Below, in pieces: positions 18,021 through 26,053 of a stretch of 57,099 nucleotides of DNA; positions within the stretch are counted from its first letter, which is position 1, and each line of letters begins with the position of its first letter. The DNA comes from Treponema sp. (GTDB lineage Bacteria > Spirochaetota > Spirochaetia > Treponematales > Treponemataceae): assembly GCA_024693045.1 (NCBI GenBank), contig JAILLQ010000015.1:1-57099 (forward strand), given 5' to 3'. A model generated the notes under the pieces. It made no database searches. It was not told where the DNA came from and saw nothing but the letters and a program-made list of their open reading frames with translations. Made by a program: the position numbers and the translations under genes.

Positions 18021-18482
18021 ATGGTTGATGTAGTAAAATTAATTCAAAAAGGTGGAATCTTTTTTGAGGTTGAAGGTAAAAATCCTAAAGAGATTTACAA
18101 AAAAATAACAAAGCTTATGGCTTTGCCAGACTACATTACACCTGATTTTTTATTCTCTAGTCTTTGTGAAAGAGAAAAGCTGATCAGCACAGCTGTTGGA
18201 AATGGAATTGCACTTCCTCACTGTAGAAATCCAATTGTAAAAAATGAAGATGATGAGCAGGTTTGCATGATTTCGCTAAAAAATCCTGTTCAAATGCAGT
18301 CTCCTGATCAAATCCCTGTTTCTACAATGTTCTTAATTCTTTCACATGATCAGAAAAACCATCTGGAAATTTTATCACAGCTCTTTGAAATGTTAAAAAA
18401 TACAGATGTAAAAATGCTTTTTTCTCAGGAATTTCATAAAAATAAGATTCTTGAAGAATTAAAGCTTTTAAACAGTAAATAA
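18021..18482 (+). CDS. ptsN: PtsN-like EIIA domain protein
   Basis: A 153-aa cytoplasmic protein of the PTS EIIA(Ntr)/fructose-type family. Phosphorylatable His67 sits in GIALPHCRNP, matching the family motif. Such proteins receive phosphate from EINtr/NPr and regulate nitrogen, potassium or carbon functions rather than transport sugar. No sugar-specific EIIB/EIIC genes are near, which favours the regulatory role. CGGAG lies 8 nt upstream. It lies between the 492-aa protein and transketolase. Confidence 0.85.
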   Translation: MVDVVKLIQKGGIFFEVEGKNPKEIYKKITKLMALPDYITPDFLFSSLCEREKLISTAVGNGIALPHCRNPIVKNEDDEQVCMISLKNPVQMQSPDQIPVSTMFLILSHDQKNHLEILSQLFEMLKNTDVKMLFSQEFHKNKILEELKLLNSK

Positions 18483-18502
18483 ATTGCCTGGCAATTTATA
18501 AT
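18481..18502 (+). promoter_or_regulatory. Palindromic operator candidate and -10 box before transketolase
   Basis: AAATTGCC-T-GGCAATTT (18481-18497) is a perfect palindrome that shares its last T with a TATAAT box at 18497-18502. It lies at the end of the ptsN-like gene. A regulator bound here would cover the core promoter of the transketolase gene. Confidence 0.5.
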
Positions 18503-18527
18503 ATATGTCTCTAAAAAGAGGAAAAAA

Positions 18528-20501
18528 ATGAACGAGAAAGCGATTAATGCTGTTGCAACTTCTATTAGAAGTTTGTCTATGGATGCGATTCAGAAAGCTA
18601 ATTCTGGTCATCCGGGAACACCTCTTGGTGCCGCTGAACTTGCTGCAGTCCTTTATGGTGAAGTCCTTAAGCACAATCCTGCTGATTCTAAATGGGCTGA
18701 CAGAGACCGATTTGTTCTGTCTGCCGGTCATGGTTCAATGTTGCTTTATTCAATTCTGCACTTAAGCGGATATAAAGTAAGCCTTGATGATATTAAGTCT
18801 TTCCGTCAGGTTGGCTCTGTATGTTGTGGTCATCCGGAATACGGAATTACAGACGGTGTTGAATGTACAGCCGGTCCTTTGGGACAGGGCGTTTCTATGG
18901 CAGTTGGTATGGCTGTAGCAGAAGAAATGCTTGCTGCAAGATTCAATACAAAAAATCACAAAATCGTAGATCACTACACTTATTCGCTTGTTGGCGAAGG
19001 TTGTCTTGAAGAAGGTATTTCTTCTGAGGCAAGTTCTTTTGCCGGCACTCATAAGCTTGGAAAATTAATTGTCTTTTACGACATGAATAAAATTTCTATT
19101 GACGGTTCAACTGACATAACTTTTGCAGAAGATGTTGCAAAGAGATATGAAGCATACGGTTGGCAGGTTTTGCACGGAGATATGTACAAGCCTGCAGAAA
19201 TTGTAAAGCTGGTTGAAAAAGCAAAAAAATGCTCTGACAAGCCAAGTCTTATTATATTGAAGTCTATTATCGGTTTTAGTTCTCCAAAACAGGGTACTGC
19301 CGATACACATGGAGCTCCTTTGGGAGTAGACGGCATTAAACACGCAAAAAATGTTCTTGGTCTTCCTGAAGATAAAGATTTTTATGTTCTTCCAGAAGCT
19401 TACGAATATTTTGAATCGAAAAAATCTGAATTTGCCGAAAAAGAAGCAAATTGGAAGAAAGAATTTGAAGCATGGGCTGATGAAAATCCTGAGTTAAAGA
19501 AGCTTTGGGATGACTTCCATGCAGATAATGAAACCTGCGAATGTGCAGAACCTTTGTTTACATCTTCTGACAAAATGGCTACCCGTGATGCTAGCGGCAA
19601 GTCTTTGAATTTTATCGCTCAGAAGTATGGTAACCTTGTTGGTGGTTCTGCTGACCTTGCTGGTCCAAACAAAACTGTACTTAAAGACTGTGACGGTATT
19701 TTTAATGCATTAAATAAAAAAGGCCGCACAATTGAATACGGTATCCGCGAATTTGCAATGAGTGCCATCGTTTCTGGTATCAATTTGCACGGTGGTCTTC
19801 GTGGCTTCTGTGCGACTTTCCTTGTGTTTGCAGATTATCTTCGTCCTCAGCTTCGTGTTGCAGCTTTGATGAATCTTCCTAACATCTATGTTCTTACACA
19901 TGATTCAATTTATGTTGGTGAAGACGGTCCTACACACCAGCCTGTAGAAACACTGGCATCTCTTCGTGCGATTCCTAATGTTCAGGTTTTGAGACCAGCA
20001 GATGCCCAGGAAACTTTAGAAGCATGGAAAATCGCTTATGATTCTAAAGATCACCCTGTTTGTCTTGCACTTACACGCCAGGCTTTGCAGGGATTTGAAA
20101 AAGCAGATAACTTGTGGAAGGACAGCATTCGTCAAAAAGGTGCTTATGTAGCTCTTGATACAGAAGGTGAGCCAGATATTACTGTTCTTGCAACTGGTTC
20201 GGAAGTTTCTACTGCTATCGAAGCTGCTTCTATGGTAACTTCTAAGAAAGTTCGCGTTGTATCTGTTTTTGATTACACAAAATTTGATGAACTTGAAAAA
20301 GCTGAGCAGGCAAAACTTATCGGCGGGGCAAAACGTGTAGTTTGTGCTGAAGCTGGGGTTTCTGCAAACTGGAAACATTATGCTAGTTCAAAGGAAGACC
20401 TGTTCTGTATCAATACATTTGGTACTTCGGGTCCAGCTGCAAAAGTTGCTGAATATCTGCACTTTACAGCAAAAGATTTAGCAGAATTGTTGAATAAATA
20501 A
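18528..20501 (+). CDS. tkt: Transketolase
   Basis: A 657-aa thiamine-diphosphate enzyme that moves two-carbon units between sugar phosphates in the non-oxidative pentose phosphate pathway. Visible: NSGHPGTPLGAAELA (about 25), GPLGQG (about 113), the TPP/metal loop VGEGCLEEGISSE (about 155-167), the central TPP part with EYGIREFAM (about 405), THDSIYVGEDGPTHQPVE (about 460) and the C-terminal domain. Length is normal. Oddly the usual GDG of the metal loop reads GEG (E157). AGAGGA precedes the start. A palindrome overlaps its promoter and a terminator follows. Confidence 0.95.
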   Translation: MNEKAINAVATSIRSLSMDAIQKANSGHPGTPLGAAELAAVLYGEVLKHNPADSKWADRDRFVLSAGHGSMLLYSILHLSGYKVSLDDIKSFRQVGSVCCGHPEYGITDGVECTAGPLGQGVSMAVGMAVAEEMLAARFNTKNHKIVDHYTYSLVGEGCLEEGISSEASSFAGTHKLGKLIVFYDMNKISIDGSTDITFAEDVAKRYEAYGWQVLHGDMYKPAEIVKLVEKAKKCSDKPSLIILKSIIGFSSPKQGTADTHGAPLGVDGIKHAKNVLGLPEDKDFYVLPEAYEYFESKKSEFAEKEANWKKEFEAWADENPELKKLWDDFHADNETCECAEPLFTSSDKMATRDASGKSLNFIAQKYGNLVGGSADLAGPNKTVLKDCDGIFNALNKKGRTIEYGIREFAMSAIVSGINLHGGLRGFCATFLVFADYLRPQLRVAALMNLPNIYVLTHDSIYVGEDGPTHQPVETLASLRAIPNVQVLRPADAQETLEAWKIAYDSKDHPVCLALTRQALQGFEKADNLWKDSIRQKGAYVALDTEGEPDITVLATGSEVSTAIEAASMVTSKKVRVVSVFDYTKFDELEKAEQAKLIGGAKRVVCAEAGVSANWKHYASSKEDLFCINTFGTSGPAAKVAEYLHFTAKDLAELLNK

Positions 20502-20519
20502 ACAAAATTCAGTTAAACA

Positions 20520-20563
20520 AAAAGCTCGGTGGTTTTGAAATCCTCAACCGCCGAGCTTTTTTT
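20520..20563. terminator. Bidirectional terminator between tkt and the VanZ-like gene
   Basis: AGCTCGGTGGTT pairs with AACCGCCGAGCT (one G-U), with an A run before and a T run after. It can serve transkelotase on plus and the convergent gene ending at 20576 on minus. Confidence 0.88.
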
Positions 20564-20575
20564 ATTAATGGCTTA

Positions 20576-20980
20576 TTAAAAACTTAAAAAAATGATTGAT
20601 ATAATTGAATAGATTATTAAATCTAAGAAATCAAAAGTACCGAGAATTGGAAAAATCAGCTGAGATAATTCTGAGCCTGTGGAAATCAAAACAGATATAA
20701 GGAAACTTGTCTTCTTGTCTTTATAAATAGTCTTGCAAAACAGGTTAAAAGATGTTAGCCATAAAATATCTGCAAAATAGTATATAAAAAACTTTCTTAC
20801 CAATTCCGGCAAAACATAGTAAAAAGATCGGGCGTATAAGTAGTTTAAAAGTTTTGCAAGCGTTATCGGAAGAAAGCTGGATAAATAAAGGTTTTCTACA
20901 GAGTGAAGGGAACAATAGCAGATTAGTGACAATAAAAATGTTATTATTCCCCAGATAGTATAGCAGTAATTATTCTTCAA
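20576..20980 (-). CDS. Small VanZ-like integral membrane protein
   Basis: A 134-aa protein with about four hydrophobic segments. The last third, SELSQLIFPILGTFDFLDL followed by a final membrane segment, resembles the C-terminal pattern of VanZ-like proteins (SE..Q…G..D..D). Those are membrane proteins of unclear role, some linked to glycopeptide resistance. Its start lies within the end of the lipoprotein gene (11-nt overlap), so the two form an operon. The family call is by pattern only. Confidence 0.55.
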   Translation of the reverse strand: MKNNYCYTIWGIITFLLSLICYCSLHSVENLYLSSFLPITLAKLLNYLYARSFYYVLPELVRKFFIYYFADILWLTSFNLFCKTIYKDKKTSFLISVLISTGSELSQLIFPILGTFDFLDLIIYSIISIIFLSF

Positions 20981-21833
20981 CTAGGATAATTTTAGTAAAG
21001 ATAGGTTCTTTTGTGACATTTCTGATTTTTCCAGAACAAACGATTTTGTCACCTTTTTTTGAATAAGCTAGCTTATCATTATTTGTGTAGAAATAAATAG
21101 CCCGGCGGAAACCTAAATTATTGTTGTCATAGTATGAAGTGATTGTGTATGCGTATTTTCCATATGTCTTATCATTGTTTTCATTGACTTCAGATATAAT
21201 AATGTCGTATACCTTGTTTTCTTCTTCAATGTTCTTTAGGTAAGCTTTTAAAGATACTGAAGTAAGGGATTCGGCTGTTAGGAAAACAAAGAGAGGGTCT
21301 CTTTCTACGGATTTTTTTGCTGCTTCATAAAGTTCCGGATTAGACATTACGACCGGAAGTTTTGAATTAAAAAGATTTTTAATTTCATAGTCTGCAACTT
21401 TTTCTTTGAAGTTTTCTTTTGTAACGATTTTTTCCATAACCAACTCTACAGGAATGTCAGATGGAGAAGAGAAAGAAATGAGCAGTGTGTTTGCAGAGGT
21501 AAGAGAAATGTTCAGGTCTGCATGACAGTATGAATAATAGTTCTTTTCGTAAGTTAAGCCGGTTGCTCTGGAGTAGGTTTTTACTTTGTATTCAATTCTT
21601 GCTTTTACATCGCTGAGCGTGTAAGTGTTGTTCATTTTATCAACTTTAGAGTAATAGGCATCTGAAAATAATTCTGGTGAAGTGGATACTACGTAATTGA
21701 TACCGCTTAGCAAATCTTTGTTAGAATCGTGAATGTAGTCTTCAGCAACGACATTTGGCTTTGAAGCACAAGCAAGGGATAGTGTGATGAATACTGCAAG
21801 GGTTAGTATTCCTGTAAATAATTTTAATTTCAT
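20970..21833 (-). CDS. Hypothetical lipoprotein
   Basis: A 287-aa exported protein with signal peptide and lipobox SLACA near residue 22. The rest is a mixed alpha/beta soluble protein without a family motif I recognise. AAGGAG lies 7 nt before the start. It overlaps the small VanZ-like gene downstream and is divergent from the XRE regulator at 21949; the 115-bp gap holds AT-rich repeats (two TCTAATAGT-like copies near 21866 and 21887) and may serve both directions. Confidence 0.7.
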   Translation of the reverse strand: MKLKLFTGILTLAVFITLSLACASKPNVVAEDYIHDSNKDLLSGINYVVSTSPELFSDAYYSKVDKMNNTYTLSDVKARIEYKVKTYSRATGLTYEKNYYSYCHADLNISLTSANTLLISFSSPSDIPVELVMEKIVTKENFKEKVADYEIKNLFNSKLPVVMSNPELYEAAKKSVERDPLFVFLTAESLTSVSLKAYLKNIEEENKVYDIIISEVNENNDKTYGKYAYTITSYYDNNNLGFRRAIYFYTNNDKLAYSKKGDKIVCSGKIRNVTKEPIFTKIILVEE

Positions 21834-21930
21834 AAATAAAACTCCTTAATTCTTTTGAAACTAATTCTAATAGTGTTAAATATAATCTAATAGTAGTTAG
21901 AAAAATAATCAAGCCAATAGATAGAATATT

Positions 21931-21943
21931 AAACTGACAGTTT
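21931..21943. promoter_or_regulatory. Inverted repeat directly before the XRE gene
   Basis: AAACTG-A-CAGTTT, a perfect 6-1-6 inverted repeat ending 5 nt before the ATG at 21949. Its place fits an autoregulatory operator. Confidence 0.5.
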
Positions 21944-21948
21944 GATTT

Positions 21949-22251
21949 ATGAATAATAAGGTAAAGAAACTTTTTGGTTATAATTTAAAAAGACTTAGAA
22001 AAGATAAAGGAATTTCTCAAATGGAACTAGCTGAGATTGTCGGAATGACTTTCAATTTTATCAGCGATATTGAAACTGGTAAAAAGTGGGTTTCGCCTGA
22101 AAGTATTGAAAAGTTTTCTGAGTCCTTGAATGTGCCTGTTTATTATTTTTTTCTACCGATTGATCAGATTGAGATAAAATCTAACGATGTGCAGTTGCTT
22201 TTGGCTGATATAACGAATATGTTTGAAGAAATAAAAGAAAAGTACAAATAA
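21949..22251 (+). CDS. XRE-family transcriptional regulator
   Basis: A 100-aa DNA-binding protein. Residues about 10-65 form a classic HTH_3 fold: NLKRLRKDKGISQMELAEIVGMTFNFISDIETGKKWVSPESI. The C-terminal ~35 residues are acidic and may form a helix for dimerisation. No ribosome site is visible. A perfect inverted repeat sits just upstream, and the lipoprotein/VanZ-like operon is divergent, so it may control itself and that operon. Such lone small regulators are also common in mobile DNA, but no recombinase is near. Confidence 0.85.
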   Translation: MNNKVKKLFGYNLKRLRKDKGISQMELAEIVGMTFNFISDIETGKKWVSPESIEKFSESLNVPVYYFFLPIDQIEIKSNDVQLLLADITNMFEEIKEKYK

Positions 22252-22292
22252 TTTTTTTTGCGTTAGAGTGTGGAACAGTGCCGAAGGCAGGA

Positions 22293-22318
22293 TTTTAAGG
22301 GGATTCATCCCCTTAAAA
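22293..22318. terminator. Symmetric hairpin between the XRE gene and lgt
   Basis: TTTTAAGGGGA, loop TTCA, TCCCCTTAAAA: a perfect 11-bp stem. It lies between convergent genes in a locally GC-rich patch (22260-22330). It lacks a strong T run, so it may be a weak bidirectional terminator or a dispersed palindromic repeat. Confidence 0.5.
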
Positions 22319-22327
22319 GACCGAGCG

Positions 22328-23320
22328 TTAGCGGGCTGTGGAAGAAGCGACGGCTGTGCCGGAACGCCCGTAATAAATTTTAGTTGTTATTGCAAGAATT
22401 ACGGCTCCCAAAATCATAAGGAAGCAGAGTATCTGTCCTGTTGAAAAGTTTAAGAGACTTGTGTTCTGATAAATTGGGGCACTTGCGTCTTTTGCGATTC
22501 TGTAACCCAGGTCTGCATCTGGTTCACGGAAGTATTCGATAATAAATCGAACTAAACCATACCCACCCATGTAGATTGCGCTCAACATTCCGTCCCATTT
22601 TTTGTGCTTGCGAACAAACCAGATTACTGAAAATAAGACGATTCCTTCTAAAAATGCTTCGTAAAGTTGACTTGGATGGCGAGGAAGGTTTGCTAAAGCC
22701 CCTGTTAATTCCATGCCGATTGAGTCTGCAAAATTCTGAACCCATGGCAGGTTACTGCTGAATCTTTCTGCTCCAGGAAAAACCATTCCCCAAGGAGCAC
22801 TTGTGATTCTTCCGTAGAGTTCTCCGTTTAAGAAGTTTCCCAGTCGGCCGAAAGTGTAACCGAGAGGAATTGCACAAACCATTGCATCTACCCACTGGAA
22901 AATTCTCTGTTTTTTGCGTATGCACCAGAAAATCATTCCAATAAAGCCGCCGATAAAGCCACCGTGGTAGCTCATTCCAGCAAGACCTGTAAATTGTCCC
23001 TGTGTATTAAAAGGCCAGAAAACGAGCCAGGGTTTTGCTTTGTAGATTCCGCTTGTGTCGTAAACGATGGTTGAAAAAACGCGGGCTCCAATCAGAAGAA
23101 AAATAATACCTGTTGAAATGAAACTAAAAAGGTCATCTTCTGTGCACTTGAATTTATCAGTGTTCAGCATGCCTTCTTTCATTGTTTGCTTTAATACTAT
23201 GTATGCTGTAGCAAAGGCAAATATGTACATGAGTCCGTACCAGCGAAGAAGGCCGAGTACAGGAACTCCTGGGAAAATCTCTGGGTGAATCCAGGATGGG
23301 TAATTTAAAAACAAAAACAT
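22328..23320 (-). CDS. lgt: Prolipoprotein diacylglyceryl transferase
   Basis: A 330-aa inner-membrane enzyme that transfers diacylglycerol from phosphatidylglycerol to the lipobox Cys, the first step of lipoprotein maturation. It is needed for the many lipoproteins in this window. Seven or so hydrophobic segments; the family signature GRLGNFLNGELYGR is at about residue 155, with MSYHGGFIGG before it and HPSQLYEA after it. AAGGA precedes the start. It follows the ParA-like gene by 11 nt and is likely cotranscribed with it. Confidence 0.96.
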   Translation of the reverse strand: MFLFLNYPSWIHPEIFPGVPVLGLLRWYGLMYIFAFATAYIVLKQTMKEGMLNTDKFKCTEDDLFSFISTGIIFLLIGARVFSTIVYDTSGIYKAKPWLVFWPFNTQGQFTGLAGMSYHGGFIGGFIGMIFWCIRKKQRIFQWVDAMVCAIPLGYTFGRLGNFLNGELYGRITSAPWGMVFPGAERFSSNLPWVQNFADSIGMELTGALANLPRHPSQLYEAFLEGIVLFSVIWFVRKHKKWDGMLSAIYMGGYGLVRFIIEYFREPDADLGYRIAKDASAPIYQNTSLLNFSTGQILCFLMILGAVILAITTKIYYGRSGTAVASSTAR

Positions 23321-23331
23321 ATATTAAATCC

Positions 23332-24477
23332 TTATAATCTGAAACCCTGGTTCGCAGCTTTTACGATTTTTGATTTCAGGAGATTATTTTCTTTTCTAAG
23401 TTGTCCGATTTCGTAGGCCTGGGTTTTAATCATGTCGATTAATTCTCCTGTTGAAAGTTGTCCGCTTCCAATAAGGTCGTTCAAGCTGGAAATCTTAAGG
23501 TTGTAGTCGTCGTTTGCATCTTCTTCGGCCTGCATAAATGAAGCAGATGAATCGATTGCCTTTGAGAACTCTTCGTCAAACTGGCGTGGCTCTGCTGTTA
23601 AAACTTTTTCTGCAATACGATAGATTGCCTGAGACAGAAGGCTGTTAGGCTTATAGATGATTACAGGTAATCTGGAAGAAAGAGCCTTGTCCTGGAACTG
23701 ATCCCGGTACATAAGGCCTAGATAGTCCAAATCCATTCCGAGATATTGTTTGCAGGAATTGCGGATTCTCTGAGCTCTGTCGGCGTCTTTTGGATCGTCA
23801 ATCATGTTCATTACAAGGCGAGGTTGAAACTGGTTCATTCGCTTGTTAAATAGAGCTGTATTTACTGGATCCACTGAAAATAGATTGTCTACGAGTTTTG
23901 GTATGTAGATGCTTTTCATGGCATCTGAATTCTGTTTGAGCTGTTCCAGATATGCGTGTCCGGCTGTTCCTCGTTTGAAGGTGGTATTCAAAAGGCGGAA
24001 TACTGAATTTTTTAAAAAGAGGTATCCGTCGAGGGTTGCTGTTACAGTTGGCGCTGTTACCAATATTCCCTGTGGCGACTGCAGGAACATATCCAAAATT
24101 ATCTGGTGGGTTCCGGCACCCAAATCGAGGATAAGATAATCGGCATCGATTGAGTGAAAATTTCTAAGGAGCTTTGTTTTCTGGGCAGCCTTTAATGTTG
24201 TTAATCCTGGAATCTGGCTGTCACCGGCAATAAAGCTTACATTATCGTATTCAGTTGCTTCTATGATACTCTGAAAAGAAGATTTATCAGTAAGGTAAGT
24301 TCCTATGCTGTTATTTTTTACATTGTGTCCGAGGGCAAGATGAAGGTTTGAAGCTCCAAGGTCCAAATCGGCCAATACGACTTTCTTTCCGGCCTGTCCC
24401 AATGCAATAGCAAGGTTTGCTGAAAGAAGACTTTTTCCGACTCCGCCTTTTCCGCTGGCTATAGGTAAAATTTGCAT
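23332..24477 (-). CDS. MinD/ParA-family P-loop ATPase
   Basis: A 381-aa cytoplasmic ATPase. Deviant Walker A GKGGVGKS at residues 9-16, switch I-like DLDLGASNLHLALG near 39, and DYLILDLGAG near 113. The fold matches MinD/FlhG proteins that position division or flagellar machinery. An insertion near residues 170-200 and a C-terminal ~60-residue tail (Glu/Asp-rich, then a coiled-coil-like end) are extra. No flagellar gene is adjacent, so the cargo is unknown. A promoter TTTACA-N17-TATAAT ends 6 nt before the ATG, suggesting leaderless mRNA. The ctp gene is divergent. Confidence 0.85.
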   Translation of the reverse strand: MQILPIASGKGGVGKSLLSANLAIALGQAGKKVVLADLDLGASNLHLALGHNVKNNSIGTYLTDKSSFQSIIEATEYDNVSFIAGDSQIPGLTTLKAAQKTKLLRNFHSIDADYLILDLGAGTHQIILDMFLQSPQGILVTAPTVTATLDGYLFLKNSVFRLLNTTFKRGTAGHAYLEQLKQNSDAMKSIYIPKLVDNLFSVDPVNTALFNKRMNQFQPRLVMNMIDDPKDADRAQRIRNSCKQYLGMDLDYLGLMYRDQFQDKALSSRLPVIIYKPNSLLSQAIYRIAEKVLTAEPRQFDEEFSKAIDSSASFMQAEEDANDDYNLKISSLNDLIGSGQLSTGELIDMIKTQAYEIGQLRKENNLLKSKIVKAANQGFRL

Positions 24478-24483
24478 AAAAGT

Positions 24484-24512
24484 ATTATAACATAGTGAAA
24501 AATTACTGTAAA
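24484..24512 (-). promoter_or_regulatory. Promoter of the ParA-like gene
   Basis: On minus: TTTACA (24512-24507), 17-bp spacer, TATAAT (24489-24484), then 6 nt to ATG 24477. It predicts a leaderless transcript. Confidence 0.7.
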
Positions 24513-24515
24513 TGT

Positions 24516-24544
24516 TTGAAAAATGTGTGTCTTAGTCTTAAAAT
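24516..24544 (+). promoter_or_regulatory. Promoter of the ctp gene
   Basis: TTGAAA (24516-24521), 17-bp spacer, TAAAAT (24539-24544), 6 nt to ATG 24551. It lies back-to-back with the ParA promoter (24484-24512). Confidence 0.7.
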
Positions 24545-24550
24545 AGATGT

Positions 24551-26053
24551 ATGAAAAAAATTATGCATAAAGTAAATGTATTTGTATCTTTCTTATTGAT
24601 TTCAATATTCAGTTCACAGTGCTTTGCTCAGTCTTCCGTTAGTCAGGATAGAAATTCGAATTTTCAATATCTTAAGAAATTAAACTCTGTGTTCGATTTT
24701 ATTCAGCAGAATTATGTTGATGAAGTTGATCCTAAAGTTCTTTACGAAGGTGCTATGAAGGGGCTTCTTGAAGCTTTTGACGACCCCTATACTTCATATC
24801 TTGATGAATCAATTCAAAGAGATTTAGCCGATACTACAGAAGGTCATTTTGGCGGTGTTGGTTTGATGATTTCAAAAGCCTTTGAATCTAAACCAGAAAA
24901 GCCTGCCTATGTAGAAGTTTCGTCTGCAATTGAGGATACTCCTGGTGCAAAGGCAGGAATTATGTCTGGGGATTATATCGTAGAAATTGACGGTGAACCT
25001 ACTGCTCCAATGACAATGCAGGACGTGCTTAAGCATTTACGCGGAAAAGTTGGAACTCCTGTTACCCTGACTATTTTGAGGGGAAAAACACTTCGTTTTA
25101 GTGTAGAACTTGTTCGAGATTTGATTGAAGTTCCAACTTGTAAATATGCCATGATTGGAAAAACAGGTTATGTAAGACTGATTCAGTTTACTCCAGACAC
25201 AGCTTTGCGCCTTCAAGATGCAATTGATTATTTTAAGCAGAATAACTTTGAAAATATGATTCTTGATTTGCGTGATAACGGCGGCGGTCTTATTACAAGT
25301 GCAATTAATGTTGCAGATAAGTTTATCGACGAAGGAGTTATTGTTTCGACAAAAGGCCGACTTCCTTATCAGAATTCCTCTTATTCAGCCAGCAAGGAAA
25401 AAACTACAATCAATAATATTCCACTGGTTGTGCTTATTAACAAGGGTTCTGCAAGTGCAAGTGAAATCGTTTCTGGTGCATTAAAAGATTACCATCTTGC
25501 TTATCTGGTAGGCGTTCGCTCTTATGGAAAAGGCTCTGTTCAGCAGGTAATTCCATTGGGTCAAAATGAAGAAATAAAACTTACTATTGCCCGTTACTAT
25601 TCTCCAAGTGATACTAATATAGATAAGATTGGAATTCCTCCTGATTTGGAAGTACCCTTTGAAACCTTATCAGAAGATAACGAAAAGGCTTATGTTTCTC
25701 TTGTTGAATCTAACAAGATTGCAGATTATGTAGATGCTCATGAAAAAATGACAGAAGCTGATATTGCCGCTTTTGCATCGGAACTTAAAAAAGATTACAA
25801 CTTGGATGAAAGAATTATTCGTCGTCTGATTCGAATGAGGGTAAATCGATATAATTCTAATGTCGTATATGACCTTGATTTTGATATTCAGTTGAACGCA
25901 GCTCTTGATTTGCTAAAAAATACAAAGGATTTTAATGAACTTGTTACTTCGGCTAAAACTCTAAAAGAACTTCAGGAAGAAGCAAAATTAGCGGAAGAAA
26001 GTGAAAGTGAAAGTGAAAATGAAAACGCAGCTTCTACGGAAAATAAAGAATAA
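24551..26053 (+). CDS. ctpA: Carboxy-terminal processing protease (S41)
   Basis: A 500-aa exported serine protease that trims C-termini of envelope proteins. Signal peptide ending near QCFAQ (about residue 27); an N-terminal helical part with FDDPYTSYLD; a PDZ domain (about 90-180, GAKAGIMSGDYIVEIDG); and the S41 core with LDLRDNGGG (about 240), NKGSASASEI (catalytic Ser, about 300) and YGKGSVQQ (catalytic Lys, about 325). The end is a Glu/Ser-rich tail. A leaderless start is predicted. The stop overlaps the start of rsmE by one base. Confidence 0.93.
   Translation: MKKIMHKVNVFVSFLLISIFSSQCFAQSSVSQDRNSNFQYLKKLNSVFDFIQQNYVDEVDPKVLYEGAMKGLLEAFDDPYTSYLDESIQRDLADTTEGHFGGVGLMISKAFESKPEKPAYVEVSSAIEDTPGAKAGIMSGDYIVEIDGEPTAPMTMQDVLKHLRGKVGTPVTLTILRGKTLRFSVELVRDLIEVPTCKYAMIGKTGYVRLIQFTPDTALRLQDAIDYFKQNNFENMILDLRDNGGGLITSAINVADKFIDEGVIVSTKGRLPYQNSSYSASKEKTTINNIPLVVLINKGSASASEIVSGALKDYHLAYLVGVRSYGKGSVQQVIPLGQNEEIKLTIARYYSPSDTNIDKIGIPPDLEVPFETLSEDNEKAYVSLVESNKIADYVDAHEKMTEADIAAFASELKKDYNLDERIIRRLIRMRVNRYNSNVVYDLDFDIQLNAALDLLKNTKDFNELVTSAKTLKELQEEAKLAEESESESENENAASTENKE

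Noticed and set aside
20576..21833. Toxin-antitoxin system made of the small membrane protein, lipoprotein and XRE regulator
   Set aside because: The lipoprotein lies between them, no toxin family is recognisable and the gene directions do not fit a TA operon.
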